Shown piece by piece: positions 9,087 through 17,329 of a stretch of DNA of 64,000 nucleotides (the first letter of the stretch is position 1; every line of letters begins with the position of its first letter). Below the pieces are notes generated by a model. That model had not been told where the DNA came from. It saw only the letters and a list, made by a program, of their open reading frames with translations, and did no database searches. The position numbers and the translations under genes were made by a program. The DNA comes from Pseudochrobactrum saccharolyticum (GTDB lineage Bacteria > Pseudomonadota > Alphaproteobacteria > Rhizobiales > Rhizobiaceae): positions 124,001 to 188,000 of the forward strand of contig NZ_VZPG01000002.1 of assembly GCF_008801715.1 (NCBI RefSeq), read 5' to 3'.

Positions 9087-10180
9087 GTATATATTCGCGG
9101 TTGCCGGATAAATTAAGGTTCGCCGGAACGCAGAGTACAGTCTTCACGCGCTGATGCCTTGCGGCAATCGCGATTTTCAGGCTGGCAATGGTCAAGTCTG
9201 CGTGACCCATAGCGGTTCCGATCGAAACGACCTCGAAAGACCTGATAAACAGGCCGATTATAGTGCCGCATAAATCCCAAAGGATAAAATATGCAGCAAT
9301 TCAAAAGTGTTACGGCATTGTAAACTGCGTTTCTTACAACGCGTGATGCCGCAGATAACAGATTGCCGATTATGATTTCTCACATAGTCCGCAGTCTTTA
9401 TGAGCAGTGGCCGGGGGAACCGTGCCAGTGCTGAATCCTTGTTCAGTTACGCTGAGCCGCCGGATAATCTTTCAAATGAGAGTTATCACAAACGGCCGTT
9501 CTGCAGTTTTCTGACGGTTGTAACGTCAGGTTCTGAGCTGATCTGCCACGATAAGAGCCTGTCCGCGGGTGTTAACCGGACGCTGGACAGAGAATGATTC
9601 CGATGGCGGATCTGTAACCTGATAATGCTTTTAGGACCTGATCGCCCCTCTGACAAGCAGAATATAATAATGCGTCACACTCCGTTCAAACTAATCAGGC
9701 ATGAATTTTATAATTTCGACATTTATCTCAATGTTTTAGAATGATTTTCTGATGTCGCTGACACGGGATTTAAGTGAAGATACGGCGGGCGGAATCTAAG
9801 CCGGCTTTATTTCATGCGTGATTTGTGCACGCAGCTTTGTCAGTTGCCGGTTGCGACGGGAAATGGCATTGAAATTTTGTAATCATGAATGCCGGATGCA
9901 GAGACAGATTTGATGAAACTTGCAAAGGCTTCATTAACGATAAAGCTCTAGCATATCTGTGTTACGGGCGGTTGCAGCATCCGGTAAGAGCGGGTGAGGC
10001 GGTGTGGTTTTTCTGAAACAGGAGAAATGAAACTGCTCAGACGTCACCGAACTGCCGCAAAGGCAATCATAATGCCCGAGCACGGGTGGGTGTTCGTAAA
10101 TGCTGATTTGCGGGCAGGGGATTGCAAACTATGTGCAGGATCTGAACGAATCTCAGCTTTGCAATAATTTGATCGAGACG
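9087..10180. other. Long gene-free stretch between rne and the amidase gene
   Basis: Nearly 1.1 kb holds the divergent promoters of rne and the amidase and no gene I can support. Frames at 9113-9304 (minus) and 9400-9597 (plus) lack ribosome-binding sites, domains or amino-acid composition typical of proteins. A long structured rne leader or a small RNA could account for the length; nothing in the sequence proves either. Confidence 0.45.
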
Positions 10181-11455
10181 ATGTTTTTACGAATTCTGAC
10201 AGCCAATCTTTTTTCTTTAAAACCGGCTTTTCGCAAGTTTTTGCGGCGGCAAGCGCTGCTTTCGGCTTTTGTGGCAATAATACCGATAAATTCTGCATTT
10301 GCAGCGCAGGGCGGTAAGTCTGAACTCTCTGCACTGACCTTCAAAATGGCCGGTGATGATCTGCGCAGCCGTATCGTGGTTATGTTTGACAATGAGCCGA
10401 ATGTAGAGACGCATCTTCTGGAGCGCCCGCATCGCCTTGTGATCGATCTGCCGGAAACCAGTTTCGGTTTTGACAAGGAATCACTGACGCCGCGCGGTCT
10501 GATTTCTGAAGTGCGCTACGGACTGATTGCGCAGACGCGGTCGCGATTGATTCTCAATGCCAAAGGGCCTTTCAAAGTTGAAAAGCTGGAAGTTGTAAAA
10601 AACGAATCTTCGTCCGGCTATCGTATGGTGGCCGATATTGTCGCCAGTTCTGACCGTGAATTTGCACAGGCTCTTGCCGATCAGAAAGTGACTACGGCCT
10701 CATTAAATGCGGACACTGGCGGGGCATCTCCTGCCATCAGCGATACGCTTGGTTCAAGCCACCAGTTTACTGTGATGATTGATCCCGGACATGGCGGCAT
10801 CGACAGCGGCGCGGAAAGTGTGAGCGGCACATTGGAAAAGAATGTGACGCTTGCTTTCGGGCGCGAGCTTCGTGATGAACTCATGAAGAACAAGAATATC
10901 AATGTTCTCATGACCCGTGAGGATGATACTTTCCTGCGGCTCGGAGAGCGGGTGCGTCTGGCGCGCCAGCATGAGGCGGATCTGTTTATCTCGCTTCATG
11001 CCGATACGATCCGTCATAAGGATATCCGTGGTGCAACGGTCTATACATTGTCTGACAAGGCATCGGATGATGTGGCCAGAGCTATGGCAGAGCGCGAGAA
11101 TAATTCTGATGCCAGTGCGGGTATTTACAGTGAAGAAGCGCCGGTCGTTCATGATATTCTCATGGAGCTGACCCAGCGTGAAACCCATTCTTTTTCGCTG
11201 AATTTTGCTGACGGGCTGGTTAAATCTCTGCAGGGCAAGGTTAATCTGATTAATAATCCTCATCGTTTTGCCGGATTTCAGGTGTTGCGTGCACCGGATG
11301 TTCCTTCGGTTCTCGTCGAAATAGGCTACTTGTCGAATAAAGACGATGAAAAACTGCTGAAAGATGCTTCATGGCGCAAACGTGCGGTGGAGCGGATTTC
11401 CCATGCAGTGGATAAATATTATACGTTGCGCAACAATGTTCAGGCGCAGCCGTAA
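10181..11455 (+). CDS. N-acetylmuramoyl-L-alanine amidase (AmiC-like, AMIN plus Amidase_3)
   Basis: This periplasmic zinc amidase cuts the amide between N-acetylmuramic acid and L-Ala in peptidoglycan, usually at the septum. A long signal region (MFLRILTAN to NSAFAAQ) is followed by an AMIN domain (LTFKMAGDDLRSRIVVMFD, RLVIDLPETSFGF). The catalytic domain starts at MIDPGHGGIDSGA with zinc ligand His204, and has LFISLHADT and PSVLVEIGYLSN, which carries the catalytic Glu. The ATG at 10181 gives a plausible signal peptide; an in-frame ATG at 10100 would add 27 residues. The order rne, amidase, PBP1A, prfB is known from related Rhizobiales. Confidence 0.93.
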   Translation: MFLRILTANLFSLKPAFRKFLRRQALLSAFVAIIPINSAFAAQGGKSELSALTFKMAGDDLRSRIVVMFDNEPNVETHLLERPHRLVIDLPETSFGFDKESLTPRGLISEVRYGLIAQTRSRLILNAKGPFKVEKLEVVKNESSSGYRMVADIVASSDREFAQALADQKVTTASLNADTGGASPAISDTLGSSHQFTVMIDPGHGGIDSGAESVSGTLEKNVTLAFGRELRDELMKNKNINVLMTREDDTFLRLGERVRLARQHEADLFISLHADTIRHKDIRGATVYTLSDKASDDVARAMAERENNSDASAGIYSEEAPVVHDILMELTQRETHSFSLNFADGLVKSLQGKVNLINNPHRFAGFQVLRAPDVPSVLVEIGYLSNKDDEKLLKDASWRKRAVERISHAVDKYYTLRNNVQAQP

Positions 11456-11836
11456 ATTCTGTGAGGGCTGCGTCAAAAGCGTCACAGAAATGAATAAAGA
11501 GTTAAAAACAGTAAATTCATCTTGTCTTTGACGTATTTGCTGTTCACTACCACGCTGTTGGTCTGGTTTAACACCGGATCAGGGTTCAGGTCAGGGCTCA
11601 GAGATGAATGGCTTGGAAGGGTTCATCAGGTTGAAAACAATTTTACGCTGCAAAGCCTGCTAAAATTGCCTGTGAATTTTTACCGGAGCGGATTACGTCC
11701 AAATTGGATCGCGGCATTCGTTCTGGATTCTTTAGTAGCCGCATTATCACGGTCGTCAAATTGATCCAATTTGACTGTGAAATGCTCTAAGTTAATGATA
11801 TGTAGCAGATAATCTGAAACGGACACCGGATAAAAT
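11456..11836. other. Gene-free region upstream of PBP1A, with an inverted repeat
   Basis: The 381-bp gap has no supported gene. It holds an 11-bp perfect inverted repeat, CAAATTGGATC (11700-11710) and GATCCAATTTG (11763-11773), 52 bp apart. The second arm runs into TTGACT at 11771-11776. That hexamer is a possible -35 element for PBP1A, with an AT-rich region 16-17 bp further on. Confidence 0.4.
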
Positions 11837-14305
11837 ATGGTACGGCTCATCGGATATTTTTTCGGCATCGGAACGGTGCTGATGCTGATCGTAGCGGGAG
11901 GCGTTGCCTTCTATGTCGGCAGCATAAGCAAGGACTTGCCGGATTATGAAGTGCTGGCCAAATATGAGCCGCCGGTAACAACGCGCGTGCATGCCGCAGA
12001 CGGTAGTCTGATGGCGGAATATTACAAAGAACGCCGCATGTTCTTGCCGATTCAGGCGGTTCCTGATCGCGTGAAAGCAGCCTTTGTTTCAGCGGAAGAC
12101 AAGAGTTTTTATCAGCATCACGGGCTGGATTATCTCGGCCTTACCCGTGCTGTGTCCACCAATATTGTCAACAAGCTGACCGGTAATGACCGCCGCCCTG
12201 TGGGCGCGTCGACCATCACGCAGCAGGTTGCTAAAAATATGCTGCTCACTTCCGAGCAGACTTATGACCGTAAAATCAAGGAAGCAATTGTTGCGCTGCG
12301 TATGGAGCGTACTTTCAGCAAAGACCAGATTCTTGAGCTTTATCTCAATGAAATGTTTTTCGGTATGGGCGCTTACGGTATTGCCGGTGCTGCGCTGACC
12401 TATTTCGACAAGTCGGTCAATGAACTGACCATCAGCGAATCTGCTTATCTTGCAGCACTCCTCAAAGGCCCTGCCAATTATCATCCGTATCGTTATGCCC
12501 AGCGCGCGATTGAACGCCGCAACTGGGTGATCGATCGTATGCAGGAGAACGGCTATATTTCTGTTGAGGATGCAAAAGAAGCCAAGGAAACACCGCTGGG
12601 TGTGAAGCCGCATAATGCGGATGGCCGTCTGTTTGCCAGTGAATATTTTGCTGAAGAAGTGCGTCGTCAGATTGTAACCCGATACGGCAATGCTTCGCTG
12701 CTTGAAGGCGGGCTTTCCGTGCGCACAACGCTTGATCCGCAATTGCAGGTCATGGCGCGTAAAACATTGCATAACGGTTTCATCCGTTATGATGAGGCGC
12801 AAGGCTATCGCGGCCCTGTCAAACATCTCAATCTGAGCACAGACTGGGGTCAGGAACTGGGTGAAGTTGCCGGTCTGACCGACGTGCCGGAATGGCATCT
12901 GGCTGTTGTGTTGGACGCCACACCGGATGCGCTGGAAATCGGATTGCAGCCGGCCCGTGATCCGTCCGGCAAGATCAGTGAAGAACGGGCGACCGGCCGC
13001 GTTGCCGCTGCGGATATGAAATGGGCGATGCGCATGAATATCGGCGGCAAGCGCTCGACAGCGAAATCACCGGCAGGTGTGCTTGAGGTCGGCGATGTGA
13101 TTTATGTGGAGAAAAAAGGCGAGGGCAGCGATGCTTACCGTCTGCGTCAAGTGCCGAAAATCTCCGGTGCGCTGGTTGCCATGGATCCGCATACCGGCCG
13201 CGTGCTGTCTATGGTTGGCGGCTTCTCCTATGCGCAGTCGGAGTTTAACCGCGCCACGCAGGCCTATCGCCAGCCGGGTTCGGCCTTCAAACCGTTTGTT
13301 TATGCGGCAGCGCTGGATAATGGCTATACACCGGCATCCGTGGTGCTTGACGGCCCGATCTCTGTCGATCAGGGCGGTTCGCTCGGCGTCTGGAGCCCGA
13401 AAAACTATTCCGGCAAATTCTCCGGCCCTTCAACCCTGCGCTATGGTATCGAACAGTCCCGTAACCTGATGACTGTGCGTCTGGCACAAGATATGGGCAT
13501 GAAGACCGTTGCGGAATATGCAGAGCGTTTCGGTGTTTATGACAAGATGATGCCGGTGCTTTCCATGTCGCTTGGTGCCGGTGAAACCACTGTGCTGCGC
13601 ATGGTCACCGGCTATTCGATCATGGCCAATGGCGGACGGTCGATCACACCTTCAATGATTGACCGCGTGCAGGATCGTTACGGCAAGACTATTTTCAAGC
13701 ATGATATGCGTCAGTGCCAGAATTGTAATGCGGAAGAGTGGAACAATCAGGAAGAGCCTGAGCTGGTTGACGAGCGCGATCAGGTGCTCGACCCGATGAC
13801 CGCCTATCAGATTACATCGATGATGGAAGGTGTTGTTCAGCGCGGTACTGCACGTATGCTGCTGAGCCTGAACCGTCCGATTGCCGGTAAAACCGGTACG
13901 ACAAATGACGAAAAAGATGCGTGGTTTGTCGGTTTCACGCCGGATATGGTTGTCGGTCTGTATCTTGGTATGGATCAGCCCGCACCGCTCGGCCGCGGCG
14001 GTACAGGTTCCGGCCTTGCTGTGCCGGTGTTCAAGGATTTCATGACCGTGGCAATGCAGGGAGCGCCGAAAGTGGACTTCCGTGTGCCTGAAGGCATGAC
14101 CATGATTGCAATCAACCGCCGCACCGGTATGCGTGCAACGCCGGGTGGCCCTGATGTGATTATGGAAGCCTTTAAACCGGGGACAGGCCCAGCCGACAGC
14201 TATTCTGTGATCGGTGCCGACAGCTTCCAGGAAGGCTCGCCGGTGCAGCCGCAATCGCCGCAGGCGAATAAGGCAATTAATTCCGGATCTGGCGGTCTTT
14301 ATTAA
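11837..14305 (+). CDS. mrcA: Penicillin-binding protein 1A, bifunctional transglycosylase/transpeptidase
   Basis: This 822-residue inner-membrane enzyme polymerises glycan strands and cross-links peptides. It has one N-terminal transmembrane anchor (about 1-27). The GT51 domain contains SAEDKSFYQHHGLD with catalytic Glu87, and GASTITQQVAKNM. An OB-like insert leads to the transpeptidase domain with QPGSAFKPF (Ser482, Lys485), the SxN-type motif QSRNL and AGKTGTTND. Length and domain order are normal for class A PBPs. A two-hairpin repeat (14360-14458) follows. The arms TTAAGCCTG and CAGGCTTAA (14302-14339) overlap the stop codon. Confidence 0.97.
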   Translation: MVRLIGYFFGIGTVLMLIVAGGVAFYVGSISKDLPDYEVLAKYEPPVTTRVHAADGSLMAEYYKERRMFLPIQAVPDRVKAAFVSAEDKSFYQHHGLDYLGLTRAVSTNIVNKLTGNDRRPVGASTITQQVAKNMLLTSEQTYDRKIKEAIVALRMERTFSKDQILELYLNEMFFGMGAYGIAGAALTYFDKSVNELTISESAYLAALLKGPANYHPYRYAQRAIERRNWVIDRMQENGYISVEDAKEAKETPLGVKPHNADGRLFASEYFAEEVRRQIVTRYGNASLLEGGLSVRTTLDPQLQVMARKTLHNGFIRYDEAQGYRGPVKHLNLSTDWGQELGEVAGLTDVPEWHLAVVLDATPDALEIGLQPARDPSGKISEERATGRVAAADMKWAMRMNIGGKRSTAKSPAGVLEVGDVIYVEKKGEGSDAYRLRQVPKISGALVAMDPHTGRVLSMVGGFSYAQSEFNRATQAYRQPGSAFKPFVYAAALDNGYTPASVVLDGPISVDQGGSLGVWSPKNYSGKFSGPSTLRYGIEQSRNLMTVRLAQDMGMKTVAEYAERFGVYDKMMPVLSMSLGAGETTVLRMVTGYSIMANGGRSITPSMIDRVQDRYGKTIFKHDMRQCQNCNAEEWNNQEEPELVDERDQVLDPMTAYQITSMMEGVVQRGTARMLLSLNRPIAGKTGTTNDEKDAWFVGFTPDMVVGLYLGMDQPAPLGRGGTGSGLAVPVFKDFMTVAMQGAPKVDFRVPEGMTMIAINRRTGMRATPGGPDVIMEAFKPGTGPADSYSVIGADSFQEGSPVQPQSPQANKAINSGSGGLY

Positions 14306-14359
14306 GCCTGCCCTGAGCCTGAAATATTGACAGGCTTAAACACAATCAGCATACAGGAC

Positions 14360-14458
14360 TATAGAGCGGTTATTTTTCCTAAGCAGGAAAACCGCTCTAT
14401 ATCTTTATATTAACGCAGTTTCGGACGAAAAACCGGTTTCCACTTTTTCTGAAACTGC
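14360..14458. repeat. Two-hairpin intergenic element, copy B
   Basis: A perfect 12-bp stem, TATAGAGCGGTT (14360-14371) with AACCGCTCTATA (14390-14401), is followed by ATCTTTATATT and a second hairpin GCAGTTTC (14415-14422) to GAAACTGC (14451-14458). The second hairpin's interior is ACGAAAAACCGGTTTCC. It lies between PBP1A and prfB and matches copies A and C in size and layout. Confidence 0.8.
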
Positions 14459-14537
14459 TTGTAGCGCCTGTATGCTTTTGTATTTAAAGCTCAGGTTTGA
14501 CTGCGAAATTATTAAGACTGACAAAGGAGCCGCAGCT

Positions 14538-15666
14538 ATGCGTGCCGAGATTGAGAACTTGGTTGACGAAATCAAGCAGGCCATAAGCCTGCTGAGGAGG
14601 CATCTTTGACTGGGATCAGTCACTGAAGAAACTCGAATATCTGAACAGCCGCGCTGAAGATCCGACCCTGTGGAATGATCCGCAGGAAGCACAGAAGCTG
14701 ATGCGTGAACGCCAGCAGCTGGATGACAGCATTAACAGTATTCTGGCGCTGACCCGTTCGCTCGATGACAATATCGAGCTGATCGCGATGGGTGAAGAAG
14801 AGGGCGATAAGTCCATCATCACCGATGCGGAAAACGGTATTCGCGAGATCAAGGCGGAACTCGACAAGCGTCAGATTGAAATGCTGCTCAGCGGTGAAGC
14901 TGACGGCAATGATGCTTATCTGGAAGTTCATGCCGGTGCCGGTGGTACGGAAAGTCAGGACTGGGCGTCCATTCTGCTGCGCATGTATTCGCGCTGGGGT
15001 GAGCGCGACGGCCGTAAGGTGGAAGTTCTGGAAGTTCAGGCAGGGGAAGAAGCGGGTATTAAATCCGCAACCATCCTCGTGAAAGGCCATAACAGCTACG
15101 GTATGTTGAAAACGGAATCAGGCGTGCATCGTCTGGTGCGTATTTCGCCGTTTGACTCCAATGCCCGCCGCCACACATCCTTTGCCAGTATCTGGGTCTA
15201 TCCGGTGATCGACGACAATATTGAAGTCGAAGTATCGGAATCCGATGTTCGTATTGATACTTACCGCGCCTCCGGTGCCGGTGGTCAGCACGTTAACACC
15301 ACAGATTCGGCGGTTCGTATTACGCATATTGCCACCGGTATTGTGGTGCAGTGTCAGACCCAGCGTTCACAGCATAAAAACCGTGAACAGGCCTGGTCGA
15401 TGCTCCGTGCACGTCTTTACGAAGAAGAGCTGAAGAAGCGTGAAGAAGCCGCCAATGAGGTGAATTCTTCCAAGACAGATATCGGCTGGGGACACCAGAT
15501 CCGCTCTTATGTCATGCAGCCTTATCAGCTGGTCAAAGACCTGCGCACCGGTGTTGAAAGCACAAGTCCGGACGATGTACTGGATGGTGATCTGGATGAG
15601 TTTATGGAAGCTGCTCTGGCGCAGCGCGTACACGGCAAGGATGCCGATGTACAGGATATTGACTGA
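14538..15666 (+). CDS. prfB: Peptide chain release factor 2 with programmed +1 frameshift
   Basis: RF2 releases peptides at UGA and UAA stops. The first frame starts at ATG 14538 behind AAAGGAG, reads 23 codons and meets TGA at 14607-14609. The sequence there is AGGAGG CAT CTT TGA C, the classical prfB slip site: an internal Shine-Dalgarno three bases before CTT-TGA-C. A +1 shift joins the main frame at 14608, giving about 375 residues. The main frame contains the SPF stop-recognition motif ([12 protein letters not shown]) and GGQ at about 248-250. Scarce RF2 favours the shift, so the protein autoregulates. A strong terminator follows. Confidence 0.96.
14595..14610 (+). promoter_or_regulatory. 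Programmed +1 ribosomal frameshift site of prfB
   Basis: AGGAGG at 14595-14600, CAT spacer, CTT at 14604-14606, TGA at 14607-14609 and C at 14610. Spacing and order match the well-studied Escherichia coli site. Confidence 0.95.
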
Positions 15667-15689
15667 TCTGAGTTGATTAAATGAAAAAA

Positions 15690-15718
15690 GCCGCCGGTGA
15701 GATGGTCTTACCGGCGGC
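15690..15718. terminator. Bidirectional terminator after prfB
   Basis: GCCGCCGGT (15690-15698) pairs with ACCGGCGGC (15710-15718), flanked by an A-run and a T-run. It serves both prfB and the convergent small gene at 15734-16093. Confidence 0.9.
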
Positions 15719-15733
15719 TTTTTTTATGATCGG

Positions 15734-16093
15734 TTATTTCGGAACCGGGCCGGTGATGAAGGGATCAATTCCGGCAAAACTGGCAGCGGTGTTCAGATCA
15801 ACAGCACCTTCGTGGAACCTGGCATCATAAATCTGATCCGGCAGTGGCGGCATCGGCTGAGCGGCGACACTCTTTTCAGATTTCAGCATGGTCAGGGATG
15901 TGTCAGGCAGCGGAGCCTGAGCCGGCAGAACAGACGCAGCCAAAGCACCGGCAACCAGCACACCTGCACTCACACCATAGCCGATGAGACCGGCAAGCAG
16001 AAAATTGCCTGCGCGGGACGGCAAACGCAGTCGCGCAACCGATGCGGAGAGTGGTGAGAGATAACGGGTCATGATCTTACCTGTGACTGACAT
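15734..16093 (-). CDS. Small single-pass membrane protein, function unknown
   Basis: I do not recognise this 119-residue protein. A basic N-terminal segment (about 1-28) precedes one hydrophobic stretch (about 30-57, NFLLAGLIGYGVSAGVLVAG). A short Pro-rich, probably periplasmic tail with DQIYDARFHEGAVDLNTAASF ends in GPVPK. Starts at 16093 and 16072 both have weak upstream purine stretches. It ends at the terminator shared with prfB. It is a plausible real gene from its terminator, membrane topology and codon use, but without a function. Confidence 0.6.
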   Translation of the reverse strand: MSVTGKIMTRYLSPLSASVARLRLPSRAGNFLLAGLIGYGVSAGVLVAGALAASVLPAQAPLPDTSLTMLKSEKSVAAQPMPPLPDQIYDARFHEGAVDLNTAASFAGIDPFITGPVPK

Positions 16094-16449
16094 AGTCTTA
16101 TCCCGTAAAGCCTGCTGTTCGTTCTGCTTTTCATCAAAGAAAAGCAGCTCTGTGATATTATCTCAGACAGATTTGCGGGTTTTGTATGGCAGAATAAGCT
16201 GCCTTTACTGCCTCGCAAGTACCGTCTGAGCAGATCACTTGCAGAGCGGTTCTAGTAAAGTTGAAGCGTAGAACCGCTCTGTCTTATCTTTATTTCGCAT
16301 TATCCAACGCAAAACCGGTTCCCACTTTTGCTGGAAATGCTGCAACTATAACAAACTGTGCGGACGGGTAAAACTATTCTGGACTGTTGCGCAGATCATA
16401 CACCGTAACAGAGTTAATAAAGGGTTTCCGTGCCGTATATTTTCGGTCT
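16094..16449. other. Gene-free region containing repeat copy C
   Basis: The 356-bp gap between the small membrane protein gene and bcp holds the two-hairpin element at 16243-16340 and otherwise no supported gene. Confidence 0.5.
16243..16340. repeat. Two-hairpin intergenic element, copy C
   Basis: A perfect 12-bp stem AGAGCGGTTCTA (16243-16254) with TAGAACCGCTCT (16269-16280) is followed by a T-rich spacer. A second hairpin runs from GCAT (16297) to ATGC (16340) around ACGCAAAACCGGTTCCC. Its first stem shares AGAGCGGTT with copy B. It lies downstream of bcp on the minus strand. Confidence 0.8.
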
Positions 16450-16947
16450 TCAACCGAGTTTACGGGCGGCTTCAAGCACAGCCTCGGCATGACCGGCAAC
16501 TTTTACCTTGCGCCAGACCTGTGCGATTTTTCCGTCTTTGCCGATCAGGAAGGTGGAGCGCTCAATGCCCATATATTTACGACCATACATGCTCTTTTCT
16601 ACCCAGACACCATAAGCATTGCTCAGAGCTTTTTCTTCATCAGCAAGAAGCTCAATGGTAAGATCATGTTTATCGATAAATTTGTCATGCTTGCGTACGC
16701 TGTCAGGGGATACGCCGATAATGCTGACATTGATGGCATTAAATTCCGGTTTCAATGCGCTGAAGTCAATTGCCTCGCGGGTGCAGCCGCTGGTGTCGTC
16801 TTTCGGATAAAAATACAGCACATAGGCTTTACCCTGAAGAGCAGCAGATGAGAGCATGTCATCACCGTTTTTAGGCAGGGAAAATGCCGGAGCCGGATCA
16901 CCTGCCTGCAAAGCAATTGCGGCAACATTATCTGTCGGGTTGGTCAT
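16450..16947 (-). CDS. bcp: Peroxiredoxin of the Bcp/PrxQ type
   Basis: This 165-residue thiol peroxidase reduces hydrogen peroxide and organic peroxides. The thioredoxin-like fold carries FYPKDDTSGCTREA with the peroxidatic Cys55, and the conserved Arg of the active site is in RSTFLIG. No other cysteine is present in the chain. It therefore lacks the resolving Cys five residues on that many Bcp proteins have, and should work as a 1-Cys enzyme. ATG at 16947 with AAAGG upstream is preferred over 16965. It is monocistronic. Confidence 0.93.
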   Translation of the reverse strand: MTNPTDNVAAIALQAGDPAPAFSLPKNGDDMLSSAALQGKAYVLYFYPKDDTSGCTREAIDFSALKPEFNAINVSIIGVSPDSVRKHDKFIDKHDLTIELLADEEKALSNAYGVWVEKSMYGRKYMGIERSTFLIGKDGKIAQVWRKVKVAGHAEAVLEAARKLG

Positions 16948-17329
16948 AAGTGCGCCTTTCTTCATCCTTATGGGAGCAAGGACTGAGCGTGTTACGTTTC
17001 ATCTGATCCGCGATACTGCTCTGCCTGTTATTCATGTGAATGGTTGAGGATGTGTTCTACAATGATTCTACACGAGGATTAATGTTGTGCCGGATAATAG
17101 AAAAACTCAAAGCATCCGGTGTCATTTTCCCGGGGGTAGGTGATTTGATTTATTTCCGCGACTTGTAATCATGTGTTGTTTCTGAAATTTTGTCAGTTAA
17201 TCAGGGCTTTGAAATAACGATTCATCAATGACAGCAATCTGATCTGTTTTATATTGATGAGAAATGACAGAATTTCTTTTGAAAATTATGCAGTTCAGGT
17301 GCAGCCAATCCGGATAGTGATTTAAGTTT
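16948..17329. other. Gene-free divergent region between bcp and the AsmA-like gene
   Basis: The 382-bp AT-rich gap should contain both promoters. I see no open frame of protein-like composition and no repeat. Confidence 0.4.

Noticed and set aside
9400-9597. 65-codon plus-strand frame in the rne-amidase gap
   Set aside because: No ribosome-binding site, no domain, mixed composition; likely chance frame in non-coding DNA.
11522-11764. 80-codon frame upstream of PBP1A
   Set aside because: No ribosome-binding site and it covers the inverted repeat arms; composition is not protein-like beyond a short hydrophobic start.
14701-15666. prfB starting at 14701 as a shorter gene
   Set aside because: The intact slip site and upstream frame with a strong ribosome-binding site show that translation starts at 14538.
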